From an uncultured Clostridium sp. (GTDB taxonomy: Bacteria > Bacillota > Clostridia > Oscillospirales > Acutalibacteraceae), in contig CAKUYY010000001.1 in NCBI GenBank assembly GCA_934717555.1, positions 1 to 64,000 on the forward strand: a stretch of DNA of 64,000 nucleotides. Direction: 5' to 3'. Made by a program: the position numbers and the translations under genes. This document shows positions 16,732-25,181 of the stretch, one piece after another. Within the stretch, counting starts at the first letter, position 1. Each line of letters begins with the position of its first letter. The notes beneath the pieces were generated by a model. That model was not told the origin of the DNA and searched no databases. It was given only the letters and a program-made list of their open reading frames with translations.

Positions 16732-16788
16732 AAGTCATACAAAGATATGTTTTACGATTTCGCCTCCCAAAAGGGGGAAAGAGAGGTA

Positions 16789-17562
16789 ATGTTTATGGTT
16801 TCAACGTCCCTGATGGTTTCCTTTATGGTTTCCCTGTGCCTGACCTTCCTTGCCCCAATTGTGCTGATGATCGTGCTGGGGGTCCGGAAGAAGATCACCC
16901 CGGCGCCGCTGGCCATGGGGCTTCTGACCTTTTTTGTTTCCCAGGTAATCCTGCGGATGCCGCTGCTCAATATTCTTTCCGCGACCCCGCAATGGCAGTC
17001 TTTTTCCCAGAACTTCCTCCTGTTTGCGCTGGTCACATCTTTCAGTGCCGGCCTGTTTGAAGAGAGCGCCCGGCTGGGAGGCTGCGCCATTTTGAAAAGG
17101 TTCCGCAGCTACCGGGACGCGGTTTCCTTTGGGCTTGGCCATGGATTCTGTGAGGTGTTGTTCTTAGTGGGATTTTCCCAGATCAACAACCTGATGTATG
17201 CTGTATCCATCAACAATGGTTCCCTGTCCACCATGCTTTCCTCCCTTCCTGCGGAGACGGTGGAGCAGATGATCCAGCAATTTACCGCTACTAGCCCGGT
17301 TCTGGTGTATGTGGCCATTTTAGAGCGGCTGTTTGCCGTTACATTCCATATCTTCGCCGCCCTCTTGATTGTGGAAGGGCTGCGAAATCGCCACGCCCTG
17401 CGTGGGTATCTCTTGGCCCTGCTGGCTCATACAGCCTTTAACTTTGTGGTTGTCCTTCTCGACCAGTATGTGAATTTATGGGTTGCCGAGGGCGCGATGC
17501 TGGTGATGGCCGCCGGGGCAGCCGTTTATATTTTCCATGCCAAAAAGTATTTTAGGTGGTGA
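16789..17562 (+). CDS. YhfC family intramembrane glutamic peptidase-like protein
   Basis: Multi-pass membrane protein (~258 aa, about seven helices) of the YhfC family (PF10086), related to CAAX/ABI intramembrane proteases. The putative catalytic motif EESAR follows SFSAGLF, and a second polar motif GHGFCEVLF and a third with LAHTAFNF are spaced as in this superfamily. Starts at 16789 or 16795 are both plausible (AGAGG at 16782-16786 fits the second better); longer in-frame starts lie upstream of the promoter and inside the repeat. The GntR gene begins 6 nt after its stop. Confidence 0.8.
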   Translation: MFMVSTSLMVSFMVSLCLTFLAPIVLMIVLGVRKKITPAPLAMGLLTFFVSQVILRMPLLNILSATPQWQSFSQNFLLFALVTSFSAGLFEESARLGGCAILKRFRSYRDAVSFGLGHGFCEVLFLVGFSQINNLMYAVSINNGSLSTMLSSLPAETVEQMIQQFTATSPVLVYVAILERLFAVTFHIFAALLIVEGLRNRHALRGYLLALLAHTAFNFVVVLLDQYVNLWVAEGAMLVMAAGAAVYIFHAKKYFRW

Positions 17563-17568
17563 CCGCCG

Positions 17569-17976
17569 ATGTTAATCCGGCTTGATATGTCCTCTGAGAC
17601 GCCCATCTATGTCCAGCTGCGCAATCAGATTGTCATGGCCATTGGGCGGGGGGAACTGGCGCTGGGGGAAAGCCTCCCCACCGTGCGGCAGATGGCGCAG
17701 GACGCCGGGATCAATGCGATGACGGTGAACAAAGCTTACGCGATCTTGAAAAAGGAAGGATATATTGAGATTGACCGCAGGCATGGGGCAAAAGTCTGTT
17801 CCGCCTTGGATATTACCGGGGAATTCCGGGAAAAATTGGAGGAAGAACTCAACCTGTTGATTGCGGAATCTGAATTAAAAGGGATCAGACGGGAGGATTT
17901 CCTGGAATTGTGCGGCCGTATTTTTGACAGTATGTCCGCGGAAATCCCTTCCCAACTTCCTGAGGGCTCTCTATGA
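17569..17976 (+). CDS. GntR family regulator, YtrA subfamily
   Basis: A 135-residue regulator with the GntR winged-helix domain (IYVQLRNQIVMAIGRGELAL.. LPTVRQMAQDAGINAMTVNKAY) and only a short C-terminal helical extension (REKLEEELNLLIAESELKGI), which defines the YtrA subfamily. It lacks a large effector domain. It overlaps the next gene by 4 nt (ATGA) and follows YhfC by 6 nt; unlike typical YtrA loci there is no ABC ATPase here. Autorepression is likely by analogy. Confidence 0.9.
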   Translation: MLIRLDMSSETPIYVQLRNQIVMAIGRGELALGESLPTVRQMAQDAGINAMTVNKAYAILKKEGYIEIDRRHGAKVCSALDITGEFREKLEEELNLLIAESELKGIRREDFLELCGRIFDSMSAEIPSQLPEGSL

Positions 17977-19358
17977 ATCCTTTTTTTGTCGGAATGTGTC
18001 TGCTTGTGATTTTTGCGGCCTGGCTTTCTTTTTTGTTTTCCGCCAAACCCAACCATAATTGTGTGTTAGGAGTGACCATGCCAAAAGAAGCGTGGAAAAG
18101 CCCGGAGGTGATGCGTATCCTACGGGCTTATCGAAGAAATCTTTGCTTGCTCTTTGCCATGATCGCCGCGCTTTCCTTTTCTATTCTGCTGTTGCCGGAA
18201 AGCCTATTTCTTTCCTTCCTTTTTTTGTGGTTCTGGATTTTGGCTGTTGCCCTGAGCGGGGAGTGGATTTACCGGCATTACCATCATAGGCTGTATGCAC
18301 TCAAGAAACGGGAAGGCTGGCTGGTAGGAAAACGGCATATGGTTATGGTTGACACCAGGGTGTCCCAACTCAAACATACCATGCCGGTTTCCCGGTGGTG
18401 GTTTCTTCCGGGAATCACCGTATCAGTGGCCTGCCCGCTGGCTGGGGTTTTCTATTTTCCGCAGTTTGCCCCGTTTTCCTGGATGGGATGCTGGATTCCG
18501 CTGATCCTTACCGCTGCATTTTTTATTCCCTATGAGGCGGCGGTTACGCGCCCTGCCCAGGTATACAGCGAGGATACACAGGTTAACCGTTCCTGTAATT
18601 GCCTGTACCAGCGCGGCTGGTCGAAATGCTGGGTGGTCTGTTCTTATGTACAAAGTATAGGGGGCAGCCTTTTCTACCTGCTTCTCCTGTTTTTTCCAGA
18701 GGACTATTGCCTGTGGCCCATGATTCCCATCCTGGGTTCTTCCATCTTGATTTTGATGATTCCCTTTTATTTTTGGGACAGAATCCGCCGGGGTCAGGAG
18801 GCTATCCTCTCTTCTCAGAATTGTCCGGTCTATATGGATGAAGATGAGTTCTGGATTTCCGGTTTTTACAACAATCCCCATAATTCCCATGTGCTGGTGG
18901 AAAAGCGATCCGGCATGGGCTACACATTTAATCTCGCGACCTTTTGGGGAAAGGTGTTGACGGCTGCCGCGCTTTTGATTCTTATTGTTATGGTTTTTAC
19001 GGCGGGATTTTTTCTGTTCCAGCTGGACAGCAAGGAGATATCCATGCGGATAGATCAGCGAACTGTTTCGATAGAGGCACCCCTTTATGGTACAACGTTT
19101 TCCACCGAGGAAATACAGTCTGTGGAAAGTCTCGACACATTGCCAGAGAAACGACGGATCAATGGGGCATCCACCCCCTCCTATGCCCTGGGCTATTATC
19201 AGGTTTCCGGTTATGGGGAATGTACACTTTTTGTCCACACACAAAACCCGCCGTACCTGTTGATCCGGCTTCCCAACCGCACGATCCTGTTTAACGGCGG
19301 GACGCCGGAACAGACCCGGGAATATCAAAATAGCCTTGCTGCGGCGATATCTCCATAG
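17973..19358 (+). CDS. DUF5808-containing multi-pass membrane protein
   Basis: A 461-residue membrane protein. It starts with a membrane segment, then the GVTMPKEAWKSPEV segment often seen in DUF1648/DUF5808 proteins, several helices, and the DUF5808 signature EFWISGFYNNPHNSHVLVEK ending in GYTFNLAT. A final membrane helix (LLILIVMVFTAGFFLFQL) leads to a ~115-residue C-terminal extracytoplasmic PH-like beta domain (GTTFSTEEIQSVESLDTLPE). Start overlaps the GntR stop by 4 nt. GntR plus DUF5808 pairs are common in Firmicutes; the process they govern is not known to me. Confidence 0.8.
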   Translation: MNPFFVGMCLLVIFAAWLSFLFSAKPNHNCVLGVTMPKEAWKSPEVMRILRAYRRNLCLLFAMIAALSFSILLLPESLFLSFLFLWFWILAVALSGEWIYRHYHHRLYALKKREGWLVGKRHMVMVDTRVSQLKHTMPVSRWWFLPGITVSVACPLAGVFYFPQFAPFSWMGCWIPLILTAAFFIPYEAAVTRPAQVYSEDTQVNRSCNCLYQRGWSKCWVVCSYVQSIGGSLFYLLLLFFPEDYCLWPMIPILGSSILILMIPFYFWDRIRRGQEAILSSQNCPVYMDEDEFWISGFYNNPHNSHVLVEKRSGMGYTFNLATFWGKVLTAAALLILIVMVFTAGFFLFQLDSKEISMRIDQRTVSIEAPLYGTTFSTEEIQSVESLDTLPEKRRINGASTPSYALGYYQVSGYGECTLFVHTQNPPYLLIRLPNRTILFNGGTPEQTREYQNSLAAAISP

Positions 19359-19416
19359 GGGCGCACCGTAAAGAGGAAACATGGCAATAACTTACCCAAA
19401 GAAATCATGAAAATAA

Positions 19417-19464
19417 CAAAAACCGGCATCGGGGCATTTTAAGTTTGCAGGATGCCGGTTTTTT
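19417..19464 (+). terminator. Terminator after DUF5808 gene
   Basis: AACCGGCATC pairs with GATGCCGGTT (10 bp) around a 20-nt loop, flanked by A-run and TTTTTT. Confidence 0.88.
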
Positions 19465-19556
19465 ACGCTGTTTTTCTTTTTGGGGAAACGGCTGCTTTAT
19501 CTGAAATTTATACAGAAACACTTGGTTTCGTTTTTTACCCCTGACGGAAACCAATG

Positions 19557-19761
19557 GGGGAGCGGCAGCCTAAGGTATGCCGGCTATTTGAGCGGGGTTA
19601 CGCCGCTCAGTTAGTCGGCATATTTCCCGCGCTAGCTTAGGGGCCCGCCGCAGCGGCCTTGTAGGGGGTTCAAAGGGGGAAGCCATGATTTCCCCCTTTG
19701 CGCTCTCTTTGCATCCTTTCTCTGGCGGCAGAGAAAGGATGTGCCCCAGCGGCATGAGCGG
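19557..19761 (+). repeat. Family B multi-hairpin element, copy 1
   Basis: About 205 bp. Stems in order: TATGCCGGCTA/TAGTCGGCATA with inner TGAGCGG/CCGCTCA; GGCC..GCGGCC region around CGCAGC; AAAGGGGGAA/TTCCCCCTTT; CATCCTTTCTCT/AGAGAAAGGATG over GGCGGC; ends GCGGCATGAGCGG. Occupies most of the 668-bp gap before the Gld-type operon; the rest holds a terminator and AT-rich sequence with a TATAAT at 19966-19971 but no convincing -35. Confidence 0.85.
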
Positions 19762-20026
19762 ATTGATAACGGTAGGTTTCTTGAAAGGAAAGTAATCTTT
19801 TGAAAGCCTGACAATGAAAGGGAAACCTATGGCGGGTTACCTGGATAGCTGACAGTTCCCGCTTGAGATAAAAATAGGGGAATGGGAAATATTTTTCTAT
19901 TACATTTCCGGTTCTTTCACAAATTATTTACACTTATCTGATATGATAACTTCATATATCTAAAATATAATTGCTGCGCAGCGTCATAGGTTTCGCGCGG
20001 CTGGAATGATCGGCAGGAGGTTTTCT

Positions 20027-21031
20027 ATGATCGAGGTGAATCACCTGAGCAAACACTTTGGAAGCGTACAGGCCCTACAGGATATCACGTTTACCGCGGA
20101 AAAAGGGAAAATATTGGGCTTTTTAGGACCCAATGGGGCGGGGAAATCCACCACTATGAATATCATTACCGGCTATCTCTCCCCGAGCTCCGGAAACGTC
20201 CGGGTAGGGGGATACCACATGCTGGAACACCCCCGACAGGCAAAACGGCTGATCGGGTATTTACCGGAAATTCCCCCTTTATATAAGGACATGACTGTCC
20301 GGGAATATATGGAATTTGCCTATGAACTCAAAGGAGTAAAGCAGCCGAGGCAGAAACATTTGGAGGAGATCTGTCAACGGGTCAAGCTGCAAAAAGTATG
20401 GGGAAGGCTGATCCGCAATCTGTCCAAAGGATATCAGCAGCGGGTAGGGCTGGCCCAGGCGCTTATCGGCGATCCCCCTGTGCTGATCCTGGATGAACCC
20501 ACCATAGGGTTGGACCCCCAGCAGATTACAGAGATCCGGAGCTTGATCCGGGATCTGGGAGAACGGCATACCGTGGTATTCAGTTCCCATATTTTGCCGG
20601 AAGTACAGTCTGTATGTGACAGGATCTTGATTATCAACCAGGGCCGCATTGTGGCGGACGGGACAACGGAAAGCCTCAGCCGTGGATTATCCGGTGGCGG
20701 GAAGCTGGCCGCCGAGATCAAGGGGGACCCGCAAAAAGTTAAGGAGCTTTTGTCGGCGGTACCGGGCATTCAGCAGGTACAACGGGGAATCCAGAGCGAA
20801 AAAGGCGTATTTGAGTTTTCCCTTTCCCTGGAGCCGGAGATGGACCCCCGCGAGGTTATTTTTGAGAAGCTCTCCCAGGCGGGATACCCGTTGTTGGGGC
20901 TGCGCAAGGAGGGGATGACTTTGGAGGAAATTTTCCTAAAGTTGACCTCTTCTCAAGACCAAGGAACTGGGGACTTATTGTCCAGTGAAGCCCCTTCCCC
21001 GGACAATAAGGAAAAGGAGGGTAAAAAATGA
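20027..21031 (+). CDS. ABC transporter ATP-binding protein, GldA-like
   Basis: ATPase subunit of an ABC-2 type exporter. Walker A GPNGAGKST, Q-loop region, signature LSKGYQQRVGLAQALI (SKGYQ in place of SGGQ), Walker B VLILDEPTIGLDP and the switch His in VVFSSHIL are all present; a ~95-residue C-terminal regulatory extension follows. ATG 20027 has AGGAGG at 6 nt, so 334 residues. First gene of a four-gene unit with a permease, a Gldg-family auxiliary protein and a DUF4340 protein, each overlapping the next by about 4 nt. Confidence 0.93.
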   Translation: MIEVNHLSKHFGSVQALQDITFTAEKGKILGFLGPNGAGKSTTMNIITGYLSPSSGNVRVGGYHMLEHPRQAKRLIGYLPEIPPLYKDMTVREYMEFAYELKGVKQPRQKHLEEICQRVKLQKVWGRLIRNLSKGYQQRVGLAQALIGDPPVLILDEPTIGLDPQQITEIRSLIRDLGERHTVVFSSHILPEVQSVCDRILIINQGRIVADGTTESLSRGLSGGGKLAAEIKGDPQKVKELLSAVPGIQQVQRGIQSEKGVFEFSLSLEPEMDPREVIFEKLSQAGYPLLGLRKEGMTLEEIFLKLTSSQDQGTGDLLSSEAPSPDNKEKEGKK

Positions 21032-21732
21032 GAGCCATTGCCAAACGGGAATTGAAAGCCTATTTTTCTTCCCCCATTGGATATGTATGTATCGGCGTGC
21101 TCAGCGCCCTCTTTGGGTATTACTTTTATCAGGTGCTGCTCTCGGGATCTACCTATTACCTTTCCAGCGTTTACAATATGATGTTTATGTGGGGCATGAT
21201 GGTAATCCCCCTGATCACCATGAAGAGCATGAGCGAGGACAGGAAAAACCGGACGGATCAGATGCTGTTGACCTCCCAGGTAGGGCTGTACTCCCTGGTA
21301 GCGGGGAAATTTTTGGCCGCGCTGACGGTGTATGCCATTGGCTTGGCCTTGAGCCTGTTCCCCTGCCTGGTGATTTCCTTTTACGCGGACCTCAGCTGGG
21401 GGATTGTCTGTGGCAATGTCCTGGGGTCGCTGCTGTATGCGGGCGCCATGATTTCTATCGGTATTTTCTTATCCAGCCTGACAGAGAGCCAGATCATCGC
21501 CGCTGTCAGCACGTTCGGCGTATCGATCGTGTTGATGGTGATTGACCAGATGGCCTTTATGCTACAAAACGACGTGCTGGAGACCATCGTGGGCTGGACT
21601 TCTTTCAGCAGCCGGTTTGTACCCTTTGCCAAGGGAATTCTGGATGTTTCCAGTATCGTGTTTTTCCTCAGCGTAGCGGTTGGCTTTTTGTTCCTGACCG
21701 CCCGGAAACTGGAGAGCAGGAGGTGGAATTAA
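21028..21732 (+). CDS. ABC-2 type permease, GldF-like
   Basis: A 234-residue membrane permease with six predicted helices, starting MRAIAKRELKAYFSSPIGYV, the typical opening of this group (cytoplasmic amphipathic helix then helix 1). The segment MKSMSEDRKNRTDQMLLTSQ is the conserved coupling region. Its ATG overlaps the ATPase stop (ATGA). Forms the membrane channel with the preceding ATPase. Confidence 0.92.
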   Translation: MRAIAKRELKAYFSSPIGYVCIGVLSALFGYYFYQVLLSGSTYYLSSVYNMMFMWGMMVIPLITMKSMSEDRKNRTDQMLLTSQVGLYSLVAGKFLAALTVYAIGLALSLFPCLVISFYADLSWGIVCGNVLGSLLYAGAMISIGIFLSSLTESQIIAAVSTFGVSIVLMVIDQMAFMLQNDVLETIVGWTSFSSRFVPFAKGILDVSSIVFFLSVAVGFLFLTARKLESRRWN

Positions 21733-21733
21733 T

Positions 21734-23272
21734 TTGCATAGAAGCAAAAAAACAAAGGGAGATCCCAAAGAGAAGAAACATTTTACAAGGCTGCGCGGCC
21801 TGTTTTACAGCGAACGGTTCCGCCATGGAAGCGTGGCAACCGCCATTACCGTGGGCGTGCTGGTTGTGCTGGTGCTGGTGAATGTGGTGACAGGGCTGGT
21901 TACCCAGCGGTTCCCGTCCATTAACGTGGATCTCACCCCCAACGGCGTCAATACCCTGTCGGAATCCGCCCGTTCCGTAGCGGAGGGGGTACAAATGGAT
22001 ACCGACCTCTATATTTTGGCCAATGAGGAAAGCGCTTCCAATGATCTGGTATACAGCGAGTATGGGGTGACATACAGCCAGGTGGCAATTTTAGCTCAGA
22101 AATTACAGGAATGCAATCCACTCATCCATGTTTCCTATATCGATTTAGATACCAATCCCGGATTTGCCCGGAACTACCCAGAAGAAAGCTTGATGGTAGG
22201 GGACGTGATCGTACAGACCGAGCTGCGTTACCAGGTGCTTACAGTAGACGACCTGTTCCAGGTGCAGTATGGGGACAGAGGGAATATCATCAGCTCCTCT
22301 AAGGTAGACGGGACGTTGGCATCCGCCATTTATCAGGCCAACGCTTCCAAACTTCCTTTGATCGCTATCGCCTCAGGCCATGACGAGTTGCTCCCCACCG
22401 ACACCCTTTCCACTGTGTTGGGGGCAAACGGATTTCAAACCCAGACGTTTTCCCTGCTCACCGACGAGATACCGGAGGGGGCCCAGATAGTGCTGCTTCC
22501 CACGCCTTCTACTGATTACACCCAAGAGGAGCTGCAAAAGCTTACGGAGTTTTTGGAAGATGATTCCGTGGCGCAGGAGCGCAATGTCATGGTGACGTTC
22601 CACACCACCCAGTCCAGCCTGCCAAATCTGGACGCGTTCCTGGCCGACTGGGGGATGCAGGTAGGATCGGATATCGTGCTGGAATCGGATTCCTCCCATC
22701 TGGTTTCCTCTAATGATACTTATCTTTTAGCGCAGTATGACGCGGAGCTGGAATTTGGCGGCAAGGCCGACTACGGGTATTTGGTGCTGCCACAGTCCCG
22801 TCCGGTGACAAAATTATTTAACGAGAAGGATGGGATCCATACTTACTCCCTGTTGTCCAGTTACGATACTTCCTATTTGTTCCCCGCGGACAGTGTGGAT
22901 CAGCCTACTGGGGATGAGGAAAAGAAATCCTATTCCCTGGCGGCTTTGGCGCAGAAACAAAGGCCGGTCAGCGGAAAGGAGTATGCGTCCAATGTGCTGG
23001 TCTTTGGATGTTCCACCATGTTTACCAGCGGGATTATTGATACCTCCACGTTTGGAGATGCCGCTTTTACCCGGGATCTCCTCCAATACACGACAGGCAG
23101 CCAGAATGATTCCGCCGAAATCCAGATTATCCCCACCGCCATCAATGAGGTGGACCTGGTGATGACGGATACGGAACTTCATGTTTGGGGGCTTGGGATT
23201 TTTACCCTGCTGATTCCAGCGGTCATCCTGGCGATCGGTCTGTTTGTTTATCTAAAGAGGCGGCACCTATGA
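21734..23272 (+). CDS. Gldg family ABC auxiliary protein
   Basis: A 512-residue protein from a TTG start with AGGAGG ~10 nt upstream. One N-terminal membrane helix (~35-55, AITVGVLVVLVLVNVVTGLV), a large extracytoplasmic ABC_transp_aux domain (PF09822; VDLTPNGVNTLSESAR at its beginning) and one C-terminal helix (IFTLLIPAVILAIGLFVYL) followed by KRRH. This is the GldG-type component; in Bacteroidetes GldAFG supports gliding, while Firmicute homologues have no known motility role. Substrate unknown. Confidence 0.9.
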   Translation: MHRSKKTKGDPKEKKHFTRLRGLFYSERFRHGSVATAITVGVLVVLVLVNVVTGLVTQRFPSINVDLTPNGVNTLSESARSVAEGVQMDTDLYILANEESASNDLVYSEYGVTYSQVAILAQKLQECNPLIHVSYIDLDTNPGFARNYPEESLMVGDVIVQTELRYQVLTVDDLFQVQYGDRGNIISSSKVDGTLASAIYQANASKLPLIAIASGHDELLPTDTLSTVLGANGFQTQTFSLLTDEIPEGAQIVLLPTPSTDYTQEELQKLTEFLEDDSVAQERNVMVTFHTTQSSLPNLDAFLADWGMQVGSDIVLESDSSHLVSSNDTYLLAQYDAELEFGGKADYGYLVLPQSRPVTKLFNEKDGIHTYSLLSSYDTSYLFPADSVDQPTGDEEKKSYSLAALAQKQRPVSGKEYASNVLVFGCSTMFTSGIIDTSTFGDAAFTRDLLQYTTGSQNDSAEIQIIPTAINEVDLVMTDTELHVWGLGIFTLLIPAVILAIGLFVYLKRRHL

Positions 23273-24714
23273 ATAGTTACGGTATGAATCAAAAGAGAAG
23301 CTTGTTTGTGATCGGCGGGATCATAGCGTTGCTGGGCGTTCTGATCGTGGTATTGATCGTGACCAAAACGCCGGAAGAAGTGCTGTCCACCTCGTCCGAA
23401 ATTCCGGAAACGGTTGACCTTACCAATCATAAGATTGGGGAGCTGGAATCCCTGACTGTGGAGAATGGGGAAGGAAGCTATACCATCCGGCCGACGGAAC
23501 CTGGTGTGGAAAGCTATTATGTGGAGGAATTGCAAGACTTGCCCTGCAACCATGATGCAGTAAAATATGCAGTTCAGGGGATCATGGATCCGGTTATCAG
23601 CCAGGAAGTGGGAGAGGTGGATGATTTAGAAGAGTTTGGCCTTGCTGAACCTTTCGCCACCATTACCATGCGGTTTAACGACGGGTCTTCCGTGGTATGC
23701 TTAATAGGGGATTCGGCCCCTTCTGATGAGGAAACCCGGTATCTCAGCCTTGAAGGGTCCAGTTATGTATATATTGTGGGGGCGGATCACCATCTTTTGC
23801 GTTCCGCCGCTGCTTACGCGGACCTGACAGTGGTGGAAGCGCCTCAGGAAGAGGCGGAAGATGGCACTGCCCAGTATACCTTTGGGGATATTTCCCTTTG
23901 GGGGACTTCCTTCCCGCAAAAGATCGTTTTGCAGACACAGGAGGATGGAAGTTTCCAGATGACAGAACCCATTCACTCCTCTTGTGATGAGAGCATGGTT
24001 TCCTATATTACCACTGCGCTAAAAGGGCTGACCGCCGAAAATGCAATAGCTGTTTTTCCAGATGAAACAGCACTTAAAAAATACGGGTTGATAAGCCCCC
24101 AGGCGGCGGTACAGTATACTGTCAATGGGGAGCCCGTCACCCTGTATGCATCTCCAAAAGATGATGATACCGTTTATCTAATGCGGGATGGCCGGAGCAT
24201 TGTATATGAAGTTTCCTTAGAGGATGTGGATATGTGGTTTACCACCTCCCGCTATTTGCTGCGGGAAAAATCAGTGGTTTCCCTGACCGCTGAAGACACA
24301 CAGTCGATTACGATTGTTTCCGGGGAACAGTCCCTGTCTTTGACGCTTTCCCGGGAAAAGGATGAGGAGAAATCCACAGAGAGTACCGACTACTACCAGT
24401 ATACAGTCACCAACGCCCAAGGGGAAGACATGGGGTATGCCCGCTACAGCCGTTTGTTGGAGGACCTCTCTGCATTAAGCTTGAGCGGAGACACGGAGGA
24501 AATCCCGCAGAGGGATCCCGCCCTTTCTTTTGCTTACCAGGGATTTACAGATACTTCCCAGCATACCCTGTCTTTTATCCAAAGGGATAACAGCCAGTGG
24601 TTCCTGATGATGGACGGTCAGGTGGTCGGGCTGGTGGATGACGCGGATATACAGAATATCCAGAGGGAGACGGATAAATTGATCGAAGTAGCGCAGCCTC
24701 TGGAAATCCAATAA
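23269..24714 (+). CDS. DUF4340 domain protein, membrane-anchored
   Basis: Starts at the ATG overlapping the GldG-like stop by 4 nt (ATGA); 481 residues. One N-terminal membrane helix (LFVIGGIIALLGVLIVVLIV) followed by a long extracytoplasmic region with two DUF4340-like repeats: one around VKYAVQGIMDPVIS..EFGLAEPFATITM, another around YITTALKGLTAENAI..KKYGLISPQAAVQY. DUF4340 proteins commonly follow Gldg-type ABC genes, so it is probably an external accessory of this exporter. Confidence 0.88.
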   Translation: MNSYGMNQKRSLFVIGGIIALLGVLIVVLIVTKTPEEVLSTSSEIPETVDLTNHKIGELESLTVENGEGSYTIRPTEPGVESYYVEELQDLPCNHDAVKYAVQGIMDPVISQEVGEVDDLEEFGLAEPFATITMRFNDGSSVVCLIGDSAPSDEETRYLSLEGSSYVYIVGADHHLLRSAAAYADLTVVEAPQEEAEDGTAQYTFGDISLWGTSFPQKIVLQTQEDGSFQMTEPIHSSCDESMVSYITTALKGLTAENAIAVFPDETALKKYGLISPQAAVQYTVNGEPVTLYASPKDDDTVYLMRDGRSIVYEVSLEDVDMWFTTSRYLLREKSVVSLTAEDTQSITIVSGEQSLSLTLSREKDEEKSTESTDYYQYTVTNAQGEDMGYARYSRLLEDLSALSLSGDTEEIPQRDPALSFAYQGFTDTSQHTLSFIQRDNSQWFLMMDGQVVGLVDDADIQNIQRETDKLIEVAQPLEIQ

Positions 24715-24741
24715 TTTTCTGATAAAGAGATAAAAATGACC

Positions 24742-24876
24742 ACGGGTGGGGGGCGGAGCCCTTCCCCGTCGATTGCCATAACCAAAACCCTCCTGATTCC
24801 CAAAAGATCAGGGGGGAGACTGAACAGTCCGGGAGATGGTTTGGCCGTGGGAACCCTTGGTGAGGGATTCCCTATT
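24742..24876 (-). repeat. Family A element, decayed copy
   Basis: GGGCGGAGCCC, AAAAGATCAGGGGGGAGAC, GGTTTGGCCGTGGGAACCC and GAGGGATTCCC occur in the same order as in copies 1 and 5, but the terminal CGCCTTTT stem is missing and several arms no longer pair. A relic. Confidence 0.6.
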
Positions 24877-24925
24877 CTCCCGACCTGTGCGATTTACCAA
24901 GGGGACCTGCTTTTTTGACAGTCTG

Positions 24926-24969
24926 ACAGGATAGCCTTTCTATGAAGAAAAGGGCTATCCTGTTTTTTT
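24926..24969 (+). terminator. Terminator after the Gld-type operon
   Basis: ACAGGATAGCC pairs with GGCTATCCTGT, inner TTTC/GAAA; seven T follow. Confidence 0.88.
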
Positions 24970-25056
24970 ATAAATAAAGAAATATAAGAAAAATAAAAAA
25001 TATACAATAATAATTTACGTATTGGAAAATATTAGTTGAAATAAGCAGGTTTTTTG

Positions 25057-25085
25057 TTGACTTTTCTATTGTTTAGATATATCAT
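25057..25085 (+). promoter_or_regulatory. Promoter of GH84 gene
   Basis: TTGACT, 17 nt, TATCAT, giving a ~90-nt leader before AAGGAGG and the ATG at 25182. Confidence 0.7.
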
Positions 25086-25181
25086 AAAGACAATAGAATT
25101 GGCAAAATATAGAAAGAGAAAGCGGGTGGCAGTAGACTTTTTGGTGAACAAGAAAGGAAATAAAAGGATAAAGGAGGAAAC

